Positions 45,568 to 54,621 of a DNA stretch of 64,000 nt are shown piece by piece. The stretch is from Ktedonobacter sp. SOSP1-85 (GTDB taxonomy: Bacteria > Chloroflexota > Ktedonobacteria > Ktedonobacterales > Ktedonobacteraceae). The notes beneath the pieces were generated by a model, which was not told the origin of the DNA, ran no database searches, and worked only from the letters and a program-made list of their open reading frames with translations. The stretch spans positions 1,364,001 to 1,428,000 of the forward strand of contig NZ_BNJI01000002.1 of assembly GCF_016587415.1 (NCBI RefSeq). Direction: 5' to 3'. Both the position numbers and the translations under genes were made by a program. Positions within the stretch are counted from its first letter, which is position 1. Each line of letters begins with the position of its first letter.

Positions 45568-45930
45568 TGTCTGTCTTTGATTTTGATGGTAAACCGATTG
45601 CACTAAAGGATATTACCACTGTTTCTTATCCAGCACGTTGGGAGAAGCTTTGGGTCGCTGATGATCTTGAGGATTGGTTGTGGCCTACGATGTCAGCTAT
45701 TCACGGTCCCTTCTATGGAGGACAGACCTGCATTGCTGCGCTTCAACTGCGTGATCAGCCAGAAAAAGGGCATAGTTTCCGTCGGGGGAAACTTCTGTAT
45801 GCAAAGGAACAATTGCCGAAAGTACAGGGCGGGCTTTTTTGTATAGATCCTAGAGGACAGATCCTGGTACGGCAAGAATGCTTACTTGGCGAATCTCTCC
45901 GCATGTGTTTATCAAACCGGCCCGTAAAAC
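45568..45930 (+). pseudogene. Unidentified protein, C-terminus cut by TnpB element 6
   Basis: A coding-like frame (SVFDFDGKPIALKDITTVSY, DLEDWLWPTMSAIHGPFYGG, GGLFCIDPRGQILVRQECLL) that runs into the left end of TnpB element 6 near 45927; its last residues (KPLALAIGI) are element sequence. Coding-like sequence also continues upstream of the ATG, so the N-terminus may be missing as well. No family recognised. Confidence 0.5.
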
Positions 45931-46041
45931 CCTTGGCTTTAGCCATAGGGATATGAGGGCCGTTCCTTTTGTGGGTGGATAGGGTGGTAGGGGAGAACGC
46001 TACACTTGTATTTATGCTCACAATGTTGTATAATTACAACC

Positions 46042-46215
46042 ATGAAGAGACATAGAGAAGAACAAACGACTATCAAGATGTGGGTCAAAACACACGACAG
46101 CTTGAGACTTCTTGCGGCTCTGCAAAAGAAAAGCATGGTAGAAGTGCTTGATCGCTTAGTAGGTGAAGCCCTCAAGAAAGAGCAGGTGAAACCGCATGGC
46201 TCTCAAGACCTTTAA
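46042..46215 (+). CDS. Small ribbon-helix-helix-like protein upstream of TnpB
   Basis: A 57-residue basic protein (MKRHREEQTTIKMWVKTHDS...LVGEALKKE). The pattern of an N-terminal beta strand (TTIKMWV) and two helices (HDSLRLLAALQKK, MVEVLDRLVGEALKK) is that of ribbon-helix-helix DNA-binding regulators. Its 3' end overlaps the start of tnpB by 20 bases in another frame, indicating translational coupling. It may repress the element or act as an accessory factor; neither is shown. Confidence 0.7.
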   Translation: MKRHREEQTTIKMWVKTHDSLRLLAALQKKSMVEVLDRLVGEALKKEQVKPHGSQDL

Positions 46216-47368
46216 GTTTCGCCTTTACCCCACCAAGAATCAGCGTGAGAAGCTAGATTGGACCCTTGCTAGATGTTGCGAGCTGTACAATGCCGCTTTA
46301 CAAGAGCGTCGAGAGATGTATAAGTACACTGGCAAGGGCACAAACTACAATGCGCAAGCCAATCAACTCCCTCAAATCAAGGAGATCAGGGAAGAGTACA
46401 AGGACATCCACTCTCAGGTGTTGCAGGATGTGCTGAAGAGGGTAGAGAAAGCGTTTAAAGACTTCTTTCGACGTGTGAACAACCATGAGACCCCAGGATT
46501 CCCACGCTTTCAGGGGCGCAATCACTACGATAGCTTTACGTACCCACAAGCCGGCTTCTCCCTCAAGAATGGGCGGATTGAGCTTTCCAAAATTGGGCAT
46601 GTGAAGCTCAAGCTACACCGTGAGGTGCTTGGCACTGTGAAGACATGTACCATCAAGCGAGAGGGGCAATGCTGGTACGTGTGTTTGGCCTGTGAAGTGC
46701 AAGCTTGCCCACGCACGCCCTACATCGATGATGCCGTGGGTATTGATCTTGGGGTCTCGAAGTTGGCAACCCTCTCCACTGGCGACGTGATTGAAAACCC
46801 ACGCCACTCTCGCAAAGCAGAGAAGAAGCTCGCCAAAGCTCAACAAGGTCTGTCGAGAAAGAAACGGGGTTCTAAGCGTCGTAAGAAGGTTATACAGCGT
46901 GTAGCAAAGCTGCATAGGAAGGTTCGCAATCAGAGGCAAGACTATCTGCATCAGTGGTCGCGTCGTTTGGTCAACACCTACGAAACCATCGTTTTTGAGG
47001 ATATCGCGCCTTCTAACCTCTCCAAACGAGCCAAGCCCAAGCAAGACGCAGAGACAGGTAAGTATCTTCCTAATGGTGCCAGTGCGAAATCTGGCTTGAA
47101 TAAAAGTATATTGGACGCTGGTTGGAATCAATTCATCGCCTTTTGTCAGTACAAAGCTGAGAACGCTGGTACGGTGCAGGTGGTGTTAGTTGACCCCAAA
47201 TATACCAGTCAAGTGTGCAGCAGTTGTGGCACGGTTCGCAAGAAGACACTCTCAGAACGTTGGCATTCTTGTGAGTGTGGCTGTGAACGAGATAGAGACC
47301 ACAACGCCGCTCTCAACATAAAAGCTCTTTGGCTCGGACGGAGCCATCAGGAAGCGCAAGCCTCCTGA
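46196..47368 (+). CDS. TnpB RNA-guided endonuclease
   Basis: Intact 390-residue TnpB (MALKTFKFRLYPTKNQREKL). RuvC residues are in GIDLGVSKLATL, TIVFEDIAPSNL and ERDRDHNAALNIK; the zinc ribbon is CSSCG...CECGC. It is related to the TnpB of the IS605 copies (shared RFFxx...GFPRFQGRN and ASAKSGLNKSI-type blocks), but it has an RHH-like gene in front instead of tnpA. Confidence 0.94.
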   Translation: MALKTFKFRLYPTKNQREKLDWTLARCCELYNAALQERREMYKYTGKGTNYNAQANQLPQIKEIREEYKDIHSQVLQDVLKRVEKAFKDFFRRVNNHETPGFPRFQGRNHYDSFTYPQAGFSLKNGRIELSKIGHVKLKLHREVLGTVKTCTIKREGQCWYVCLACEVQACPRTPYIDDAVGIDLGVSKLATLSTGDVIENPRHSRKAEKKLAKAQQGLSRKKRGSKRRKKVIQRVAKLHRKVRNQRQDYLHQWSRRLVNTYETIVFEDIAPSNLSKRAKPKQDAETGKYLPNGASAKSGLNKSILDAGWNQFIAFCQYKAENAGTVQVVLVDPKYTSQVCSSCGTVRKKTLSERWHSCECGCERDRDHNAALNIKALWLGRSHQEAQAS

Positions 47369-47400
47369 GAAGCCCCCGGCTTGAGCCGTGGGGAGTCGTC

Positions 47401-47469
47401 ACAGGCAAGGTCTCTGCGTACCTGTACCCGCTCCATACCAGGGAGCATAAAAGCAACTGTTTCAGACAT
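47401..47469 (-). pseudogene. 5' fragment of a truncated gene
   Basis: An ATG at 47469 with AAGGATGAG upstream opens MSETVAFMLPGMERVQVRRD and then runs into the right end of TnpB element 6. It looks like the first 20 or so codons of a larger gene, possibly a hydrolase. The call is based on the ribosome site and the abrupt border. Confidence 0.4.
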
Positions 47470-47529
47470 AGCTCATCCTTTCGTCATAGAAGCATCATGG
47501 AAGCTGGTAATGTGTGAAAGTTGCATCAC

Positions 47530-48030
47530 TTACTCAATGAAGTACCTGGTCGCAAAAGACGCCACCCAGGCTCGCTGCTCCTCGGTCTCCGGCACTGGGT
47601 AGCCTCTGACCCTGCTCAATTGCTCGAATGCTTTCTCAGTCGACCAGCCAGCGACCACGAGCAGACTTGCCGCCATTAACGCGGCCCGCCCAAGCCCTTG
47701 CCGACAGTGGAGAGCAATGTGCTTCCCCTGCATGCGCTGTTCATCAAGCTGTTGTAAGAGTGCCAGTGTGCGATCATTGAGAGGCGGCACGCTACGATCG
47801 ATGATGGGGAAGGAAAAGAAGAGTATGTCCTGGGTTTTGCAGAATGCAGCTTCCTCTGCAAGCTCGAACTCCTCGACCTCCAGAGAGGTGAGCAGGGAGA
47901 CCCATACATGGACGCCTGCCTCGTGCTGGGCGGTAACCTCATCAAGCAGCCAGTCACCACCGCGTGGACGGGCTATAATGCTGACGCACCCGACAGGCAG
48001 TTCGCGAAGAGAATACAATTGTGCACGCAT
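47530..48030 (-). CDS. Dual-specificity/tyrosine phosphatase-like protein
   Basis: A 166-residue cysteine phosphatase. The P-loop is HCRQGLGRAAL (C109, R115 of the CX5R signature), with a candidate general acid D79 in FPIIDRSVP about 30 residues before it. It is similar to CDKN3-like enzymes. It should dephosphorylate proteins or small phosphates in the cytoplasm. ATG at 48030 is chosen because GGGAG lies 8 bases upstream; an earlier ATG at 48057 has none. Confidence 0.88.
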   Translation of the reverse strand: MRAQLYSLRELPVGCVSIIARPRGGDWLLDEVTAQHEAGVHVWVSLLTSLEVEEFELAEEAAFCKTQDILFFSFPIIDRSVPPLNDRTLALLQQLDEQRMQGKHIALHCRQGLGRAALMAASLLVVAGWSTEKAFEQLSRVRGYPVPETEEQRAWVASFATRYFIE

Positions 48031-48085
48031 ACTGGATCTCCCTCTCAGATGAGACATGATTGAAGCCTATGACGAACTGTTTGGG

Positions 48086-48421
48086 TTACCCCCAACGCTT
48101 CTCGCGCGCTCGCTGCTGACGAGCCTCGCGCCGCCGATGAAGACGTTTCAGTTTCTTTTGGCTATCAAGCACCTCTCTGCGAATCCACGCATGACGATCA
48201 AAGCGGCGATACGCGATCTCGATGTCGTCCCATGAACCAATAAAGAGTGTCTGGTCGGGACGCTTCATGTGCGAGGGTGGGTGATACTGTGGGTCATACC
48301 AGGCTCGTCTATCGGCCTTGGCACCATACCATTCGCGAATTATGCCGACGCTACGGATACGGCGAAAGTAACGGGGAAGATACGGAAATTTCAAGCGACT
48401 CCTCCATTCTGCACGAAACAT
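48086..48421 (-). CDS. Hypothetical basic protein
   Basis: A 111-residue, strongly basic protein ending in an Arg/Lys-rich helix (KKLKRLHRRREARQQRAREK). The middle part reads PDQTLFIGSWDDIEIAYRRF. No family recognised. Codon structure and position between two minus-strand genes favour a real gene, but evidence is modest. Confidence 0.5.
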   Translation of the reverse strand: MFRAEWRSRLKFPYLPRYFRRIRSVGIIREWYGAKADRRAWYDPQYHPPSHMKRPDQTLFIGSWDDIEIAYRRFDRHAWIRREVLDSQKKLKRLHRRREARQQRAREKRWG

Positions 48422-48476
48422 TCGTGCTAAGGAGGATGTCTACTTTCAATCATAGAGGCCTTCTTTCTCTATCTGA

Positions 48477-48858
48477 TCAACTCCTCTGCATGACCCACTC
48501 AAGACCCTGCTCGATAATGAACGGCCTCCTGCTTTGCTCTGGCTTCCAACCCGCTTCTAAAGCCTTTTGAATGATCCAAGCCGCATATTTGGGCTGATGA
48601 AAATTGGCTCTCCATGATTCTGCGAATATCTTTTCACGATCAAGCGGAGCCCCCGTTCGCAGTGGACCCAATGATGGGATTTTCCCAGGTACGAAAAAAG
48701 ATGCGCAAAGGACCGGCTTTTGTCTGGGACAGATAGGCAGTAAAACAATCCTGACACTGCCATGGATTCGTTGGATCACTAGTCGCTTCATAGCCTGGAG
48801 TAAACTCCCAGAGGTAGGTTTGGCTTTGCACGATAATCCGCCTGAGCTTCTTTTTCAC
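48477..48858 (-). pseudogene. Uncharacterised protein, frameshifted at a C5/G5 run
   Basis: One gene in two frames. From GTG 48858 (GGGAGG upstream) it reads VKKKLRRIIVQSQTYLWEFT, NPWQCQDCFTAYLSQTKAGP, FFRTWENPIIGSTANG. After the five-base homopolymer at 48650-48654 the family-like sequence continues in another frame (APLDREKIFAESWRANFHQP, IIQKALEAGWKPEQSRRPFI, EQGLEWV). I recall small conserved proteins with this YLW...PWxCxD...W.P pattern, but the function is unknown. The shift may be real, a sequencing error, or slippage. Confidence 0.65.
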
Positions 48859-49198
48859 TTCGCACCTCCCCTCAAAAACTAACATATTCTGGAGTCTCTG
48901 TCTACATGCTCTCATCATCTCTGGCGCGAGACCCAGTAGACGCGTCATGACTTGACGAATATCCAGAAAGGCGACGTTAAGCGGAGGCTAGGCAAGGCCC
49001 TTTCCTACCGGGTTTGTATCCTGTTTGATAAAAGTGGTCTGCACCTGGACAAAGGCGAGCCCCATGCGCTAAGCCGCGGACGCCATACCGATTGTTGTGT
49101 AAAGCCCAACCTGTTCAAAGATGGGCATTTGAGATGATACTACAGGCATAGGGTGTCCTTTGAAGACACAGAACTCATTTCCAGAAAAGGAGAAGACT

Positions 49199-50383
49199 AT
49201 GCCTGTATCCAAGAAAAAGCCTACCACATCGACTTCGGAAGGTTCAACTCGGCAATCCTCATCACCGACGCTGCCAGAGCAGGACGAGTTTCGTCAGCAT
49301 CTGCGCCACCTGGCCGTAAGCGCGGTCCAAGTGTTGATTGAACAGGTAATGCGTGAAGAGTGAGAGCAGTGTATTGGAGCCTCGTGGGGAGAAGTCACTC
49401 CAGAGCGTCGTGGCTATCGCAATGGCTCCTACACCCGCGATTTGGTTACCTCGACTGGACGTATTGAAGACCTGAAGGTCCCCAGAGATCGAGAAGGAGT
49501 GTTTCACAGCCAGGTGTTCGAGCGTTACAACCGTTATGAACCAGAGGTGGCCGAAGCGCTCACCCAGATGTTTGTCAGCGGCACCAGCACCCATAAAGTC
49601 GGAGAGGTTGCTGCCACCTTGATGGGAGTGGGCCCAAGTGCAAGCAGTGTGAGCCGGTTGAACCAGACCTTGACTGAGCAATATGAAACGTGGCGAAAGC
49701 GCCCTTTGTTGGCCCATTACCACATCCTGTACCTCGATGGCATCCATTTCAGCGTGCGGCATGGAACTCAAACCGACTCGACCATCATCTTAACTGCGCT
49801 CGGTGTGGACCTGGAAGGAAACAAAGATGTGCTCGCATTGCGAGCCTGTGCAGAGGAAGACAAAGATGGATGGAGTTGTCTTTTGCAAGATATCCGCACC
49901 CGTGGGGCCACGCAGATAGACCTGATTGTGACTGATGGGCATGAGGGTCTTCTCGCTGCTGTCTCTGCTCTCTTTACTGCGACGCCACGACAACGCTGTG
50001 TCGTGCATAAACAACGCAATATACTCAATGCCATTCCTCATCGGGAGCGCAAGGAGGTCAGTACAGAACTCGCGGGGATCTTCAAACAGGAGAAGAAAGA
50101 GGATGCGCTGCTCAATTTGGCCGCCTTCAAAGCCAAATATCAGAAGCGCTATCCCGAAGCCATCCGCAGTCTCTACGAGGATGAAGAACATCTCCTGACG
50201 TTTTATACGTTTCCACCAGTGATGCACCGCTATATTCGGAGTACCAACGCCATTGAAAGCTTCTTTAGCAATGTTCGCCAGCGAACCGATCAAATTGATG
50301 CCTTCACCACAGAAACCAGTTGTCTGACCATCGTCTGGGCGGTCATGCAGGATAGACACTTGCCCAGGATACCTGTCTCGTAA
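49199..50383 (+). pseudogene. IS256-family transposase with in-frame TGA
   Basis: A full-length IS256 (MULE-type) transposase of about 394 codons: RRGYRNGSYTRDLVTSTGRI, HILYLDGIHFSVR (D), LIVTDGHEGLL (D), NAIESFFSNVRQRTDQIDAF (E). The ATG at 49199 has AGGAG 7 bases upstream. The only defect is a TGA at 49361-49363, where related proteins have REE-M-EQ. The frame is otherwise continuous. Read-through or a recent nonsense change are both possible. Confidence 0.88.
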
Positions 50384-50533
50384 GCGAGGCTTTGGATCGA
50401 GGTCCGTGCCAAACAACCAGCCTCCATTGCTGGGCCAGGGAGAGCTTGTTTGGACGCATGATCCTGTGTAACACGAGCACACGTTCAAGAGATTTTTCTG
50501 CTCATCTCTGGCCGCTTTCCGTACGAATAGACC

Positions 50534-51046
50534 TTATTGCTTGATTTCCCCGTATCCCAACGCTGCCTCATTATATGCCCAGACATCCAGCTCCGGCGAC
50601 TGAATGCCGAGCTGGGTGAGGGCTGTGCAGATCTGGGTGCGGTGGTCGATGCCGTGATCAACGAACTGGATGACCGTGACCAGGAGCGGCGCCCTGTAGG
50701 TGCCTTCGTCCAGGAGCTGGATCACCTGGAGTTGTTCCGGCGTGACCTGCTCGGTGAAGGCGATCATGGCCGAGCTTGCGCGACGGGCGCGCTCGCGCAG
50801 TTCGGCGAAGGAGCGCGGGTCTCCCTCATCCTCGCGCAGAGGCGGCGTGGTTGGGAAGCCACCCACCGATCTGGCCGCATAGCCTTCCTCAGCGCCCAGC
50901 ATATGCTTGAGGGTGACGCGGATGCTGCCATAGGTGCCAGGGAAAACGGCATCGAGCTGGGCATCAGTAAGCTGTTCACAGGTGTCGAGCAGACGCAGGT
51001 TGGCCCAGAGGTTGTATTTGAAGAAGTCAGAAAGTCCGGTTGCCAT
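50534..51046 (-). CDS. DinB-family protein
   Basis: A 170-residue DinB/YfiT-like four-helix protein. The metal-binding histidine triad is visible: H48 in VTLKHMLGAEEG, and the two histidines of QFVDHGIDHRTQI. LSDFFKYNLWANLRLLDTCE is a typical first helix. Such proteins are metal-dependent thiol transferases or hydrolases, often stress-linked; the substrate is unknown. Confidence 0.9.
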   Translation of the reverse strand: MATGLSDFFKYNLWANLRLLDTCEQLTDAQLDAVFPGTYGSIRVTLKHMLGAEEGYAARSVGGFPTTPPLREDEGDPRSFAELRERARRASSAMIAFTEQVTPEQLQVIQLLDEGTYRAPLLVTVIQFVDHGIDHRTQICTALTQLGIQSPELDVWAYNEAALGYGEIKQ

Positions 51047-51378
51047 GAGTATACGTTACCTTCCAGTGTTGAATTACTACTTTCATCTCACAACGACATA
51101 ATCGCGCATCAGTAGCATGTGAGTGATGGCGATCTGCGCGATTTTACATCTGTATTTCCAGCATGAGTAGGATGAAGTTAGTACACCACTGGCGTCATGG
51201 TCGGACAATCCCCCTTTGCGATGATGTCATCGGCACTTATTATAGCTTGACAAGAGGCGATTGTCAAAGCTTCAGTGCTGTCCAATCGTTTTGACTATCT
51301 TCAAAATCGATGCCAGTTAAGAGGACATCTAACCAGCAAATACATCCCACACATCTTTCCTCGCTTGTTCCCCACTGA

Positions 51379-51636
51379 TCTTTACACAACAATCGGTATG
51401 GCACCGGAAATTGCCCTTTCTCAGGCACGAGTCTTGCCATTACTCCAGCTCAATTGCAGCAATCTGGGGTAGCAAAAGTCCAATGTCCAGAATGCGGTGC
51501 GATTTGGACAGCACGCATCAAAGGAGAGAACGTCTTCTTCCCAACCCATCAGACCATTACCAGAAAACGTGCACAGAATATTGCTCACTGGATCAAACAA
51601 AGCATGAACTGGGTACTTATGCAAGCTAAGAAGTAG
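51379..51636 (+). CDS. Small CPECG-containing protein or gene fragment
   Basis: An open frame with a coding look (NRYGTGNCPFSGTSLAITPA, QLQQSGVAKVQCPECGAIWT, ENVFFPTHQTITRKRAQNIA). The CPECGAIW segment resembles half of a zinc ribbon, paired perhaps with the earlier cysteine in NCPF. No ATG precedes it; TTG at 51454 is the listed possible start. It may be a small DNA-binding protein or the 3' end of a lost gene. Confidence 0.4.
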   Translation, partial: SLHNNRYGTGNCPFSGTSLAITPAQLQQSGVAKVQCPECGAIWTARIKGENVFFPTHQTITRKRAQNIAHWIKQSMNWVLMQAKK

Positions 51637-51754
51637 AACTTAATGAACTACAACAACCTATTGAACCATATCTTGTCCAAATTGGTCAAAATCAATGGCA
51701 AATCACACTTGCTGTTCTTTTTGAGCGATTGGCAAACGTGGTAGTAAGTGCGAA

Positions 51755-51935
51755 GAGTGGTCAGATTTTAGGGCTCTTGTTCATTTTCGGTGGAAAAGCT
51801 CATCATCAATTGAAAAGAGAGAACTTGGGTGGCTTCTGCAGTGATCTTTTGCTGTGTTTTTCCACCGAAAGTGAGCAAGACCCGATTTTAGGGTGAAGAG
51901 TGATCAAGCGGTGCGAAGAGTGATCAGCCCCCCTT
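51755..51935. repeat. Transposon-end boxes around a palindromic element (third site)
   Basis: Boxes TGCGAAGAGTGGTCA (51750), TGAAGAGTGATCA (51894) and TGCGAAGAGTGATCA (51914) are inverted copies of the end boxes at 1.9, 20.4 and 55.4 kb. Between them, 51774-51880 is a unit with 23-bp imperfect inverted repeats starting TCTTG(T/C)TCA(T/C)TTTCGGTGG. The same box-plus-unit order recurs at 55.4 kb. Confidence 0.65.
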
Positions 51936-52132
51936 CGCCATTGAAGAAACCGCTCCACATCTAAAGTATCAGGAGGAAATAGTGTAAATTGTAAATCCCA
52001 ACATTATCAGGTTCTGGCCCACTTTTGGTGAGGGATGAGCTTATCTTCATTTCTCATTCTTGTTTCTTAAGCTCGGAGAAGTATCCTATGACGCCAATAT
52101 TGAAGAGCTTATCACCAAGAGTGGGCCAGAAC

Positions 52133-54313
52133 CCACGGGATGCGCAACGAGGTTGCAGCAAGCGAGTAAAAAGAGAAAAAGATCGAGTGTGAAAATGGAC
52201 AAAGGATTACTGCCCTCGTACTCTGCTCAGAGGGAGATTGTTCGCTTTTGAGACACGTTACTCTCTCCTCATCCCTCCTTCGTTACTTCACTGCCAGAAA
52301 AGCGGGAACACCTGCGACAGTGACTCGCATCACCGCTGGGCCCCACCAAGCGTTACGCCCAAGTCGATCATACCAACTCCAGCGATGATGCGAGCGGACG
52401 GCACGCGGTGAGCGCTGTGGAGGGGAAATGTTCTTTGGAATGTCAGGCAGTGGAACGATCTCGACATGTTGTCTGCGCCAGTGGGTCATCCATGTTCGAC
52501 GAAGCATCCGCCCCGCGACATCCACCCATTGCGTTGCTGCTAGGATTCCAGACGTGGGTTCTACGCATGAAGGTGCAGGCAAAAGACGACGAACAGCACT
52601 GACGCGACGAGCACGATTCCCTTTGGCTTTTCGAGCCAGACATTGCTCACGCAGAGGGCAGCACAAGCAATCTTCTTGGAGGGCTACATAGACAGCTCGT
52701 TGAGAGAAGGCGTTCTCCTGGCGCACTTCGCTCAACCAGAGAGATTTTCCTGCAGGACATTGCAGCATCCCGTTCTCTTGTAAGGTGAAGGCATCTGCTC
52801 CGAAACCACCACGCGCCCATCCCCCACCTTTCGCCTGCTGCCAAGGGCCATATTCTTCAGAGAGACGTTCCGACACCACTATGTGTGCTGGAGGTTCCTT
52901 CGAGGAGGTCCACTCAATTTCGCGCATTTGTTGTCCCTGCATGGCATGTCCGAGCACGAGCCGAAGGTTCCATATCCATTGGCACGCGATTTGCCAGAGT
53001 TCTTGCCCACACTCTGAGTAGCAACACCAGCGATCCGGGTCGTTTTCGACATCTTCATCTGCGAGCACCGCTTCAAACGCCCCACGTCCATGATACAGGT
53101 CCAGCACGTCCTCCACCAGAAATCTTTCGACATCAAGGGTCGTCATGAAGAGTTCATAGACCCACTCATTGATGCGCTTTCCCACCGAAATCGACTTTTC
53201 AGGTGCAGGAGCTTGATGTCGGGCAACAATCACGCGAACTTGAGGGAAGTCTTCCCCTGGTTGAAGCCAGCCTCCATCAAAGAGCTCAACGACCTCACCC
53301 GTGTTTCTGCTCGTCATGTTTGCCGTTGGTGCATGAACCAGGACACCTTGAATCTGGGGATGCTCCAAGATCTGATATCCTCTCCCTCGTGTCACGAGGT
53401 GCACACCAGCCAGGATGATTTGCGCGATCACCGCCGCGTCGCCATATTGCCCATCGAGACGGACTAAGGCCACCTCTGATGTGAGCGCAAAAGTTTTCAC
53501 GTAGGAGGTGATCGCCTGAAGTGCTGAAGCAAGTTGGTCACGATAGTCACCATTCCCTTTCCCTGAATATGTCCCGATCCATTGACGAGTATGTATTTGA
53601 AGAGCGGTGGTACGTGTACGTACCACCTCACCTCGCTTGCGCCCTTTGTAACCAGGCGCACAGACCGCATCAAGACGGCGTCGCGTAGCGGGAAGTTCAG
53701 GACCACAAGGTAACGCTCGTTGCCGTGCGGCCTGACGCGTGGCATCTACATCAAAAACAATGCAGCGGTGCCCCTGGCGATCCCACAATCCGCCGATACT
53801 CTCCAAGGTCCAGCCATCAGTGAAAGCATGGTGCTGGAAGAGTGCGCGGAAGGCCTCCAAGCAAGGACGATCTACATCGGCTAAGAAGCGACTCAAGCTA
53901 GAACGATGAGGAAGACATCTGCGCCCAAACAATGCCATGAACTCCGTCTCGAAAGGCTCTATGCGCTCAAAGAAGTCTGCTAACGTCCGCTCGCCGCTGA
54001 TTGCATAACCTATCAGCAAGGCAAGAAAATCGATGGGTTCATAGCTGCCAAAACGTCCGCGCACCAAACGCACCTCATGAGCAAACACATCAAGCAGACC
54101 ACTCGCTGCGAGGTGCTGAACAATGATGACCACTTCAGCGAACCAGACTGGTACCGAGGGGCGATCTACAGGAGATGTGTGGACTTGAATGCAAGCGTTG
54201 GGTATCATAGGTAGAGAGACCTCCTTCTGAGAGAAGATTTTGTTCCTTCTCATTAGAGATCTCTTTTTCTTTCTGCTGCTAGCTTGCTATAATCTCGTTG
54301 CGCATCCCGTGGG
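52133..54313 (-). mobile_element. IS4/IS1182-like DDE element, 2181 bp
   Basis: Ends are CCACGGGATGCGCAACGAG at 52133 and the inverted CTCGTTGCGCATCCCGTGGG at 54313; further AGCAAGC matches extend the repeat to about 32 bp. CAGAAC flanks both sides (52127-52132 and 54314-54319), a 6-bp target duplication. A 179-bp MITE with the same ends lies at 12777. Confidence 0.85.
52283..54208 (-). CDS. Large DDE transposase (IS4-superfamily)
   Basis: About 641 residues from ATG 54208, which has AAGGAGGT upstream. The likely catalytic residues are D in CIVFDVDATRQ, D in ALVRLDGQYGDAA and E in LDLYHGRGAFEAV. A C-terminal cysteine cluster (CLCCPLREQCLARKAKGNRA) resembles that of IS1182. The element family is uncertain between IS1182- and IS1380-like groups; a domain search would settle it. 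Apparently intact. Confidence 0.82.
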   Translation of the reverse strand: MIPNACIQVHTSPVDRPSVPVWFAEVVIIVQHLAASGLLDVFAHEVRLVRGRFGSYEPIDFLALLIGYAISGERTLADFFERIEPFETEFMALFGRRCLPHRSSLSRFLADVDRPCLEAFRALFQHHAFTDGWTLESIGGLWDRQGHRCIVFDVDATRQAARQRALPCGPELPATRRRLDAVCAPGYKGRKRGEVVRTRTTALQIHTRQWIGTYSGKGNGDYRDQLASALQAITSYVKTFALTSEVALVRLDGQYGDAAVIAQIILAGVHLVTRGRGYQILEHPQIQGVLVHAPTANMTSRNTGEVVELFDGGWLQPGEDFPQVRVIVARHQAPAPEKSISVGKRINEWVYELFMTTLDVERFLVEDVLDLYHGRGAFEAVLADEDVENDPDRWCCYSECGQELWQIACQWIWNLRLVLGHAMQGQQMREIEWTSSKEPPAHIVVSERLSEEYGPWQQAKGGGWARGGFGADAFTLQENGMLQCPAGKSLWLSEVRQENAFSQRAVYVALQEDCLCCPLREQCLARKAKGNRARRVSAVRRLLPAPSCVEPTSGILAATQWVDVAGRMLRRTWMTHWRRQHVEIVPLPDIPKNISPPQRSPRAVRSHHRWSWYDRLGRNAWWGPAVMRVTVAGVPAFLAVK

Positions 54314-54518
54314 CAGAACCGTTTAATATTGGGATTTACACTGAGGGGCACCCAACTCGCATTGACATTTGAGGCTAATGGGACGCAAGGATAAAGAAAG
54401 CTGCTCATCCAGATGGATTTGTGGGAGCATATATACGGTGTCAGCAACCAGCATCACATGCATGCTTTGAACAATTTATGCGCTCCGTCTTTCCGCTTGA
54501 CAACTATGCAGTTGAGAG

Positions 54519-54555
54519 GGAAGGGGAGTTACTCAAGGTGACATAACTCCCCTTC
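54519..54555. terminator. Hairpin downstream of the cysteine-rich peptide gene
   Basis: AAGGGGAGTTA and its complement TAACTCCCCTT form an 11-bp stem around a short loop. It is the second hairpin beyond the peptide gene at 54622. There is no T-run on the minus strand. Confidence 0.5.
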
Positions 54556-54579
54556 TAACTCGATAGACGCTAGGGACGG

Positions 54580-54616
54580 GGAGTCTCGTTCCGAGCTAGA
54601 CTCGGAACGAGACTCC
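54580..54616 (-). terminator. Perfect 16-bp hairpin after the cysteine-rich peptide gene
   Basis: GGAGTCTCGTTCCGAG (54580-54595), loop CTAGA, then the exact complement to 54616. It starts 5 bases after the peptide stop codon. The lack of a T-run means it could stabilise a short mRNA rather than terminate it. Confidence 0.7.
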
Positions 54617-54621
54617 ATCAC

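Larger units (their letters stand above)
45927..47400 (+). mobile_element. TnpB element 6 with RHH-like gene
   Basis: The left end has the CCTTGGCTTTAGCCATAGGG hairpin and a GTGGATAGGGTGGT block also found in the left ends of elements 1 and 3. The right end has the GAGAAGCCCCCGGCTTGAGC hairpin (omega RNA region). It contains a small RHH-like gene overlapping tnpB. Confidence 0.72.
51990..54341. repeat. Palindromic element split by the 52.1 kb transposon
   Basis: The left arm (51990-52035, starting TGTAAATCCCAACATTATCA) is mirrored by 52105-52133 plus 54320-54341 (GGGCCAGAACC, then after the insertion TAATATTGGGATTTACA). If the 2181-bp transposon and one copy of its target duplication are removed, a hairpin-type unit of about 165 bp is restored. 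Non-coding. Confidence 0.7.
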
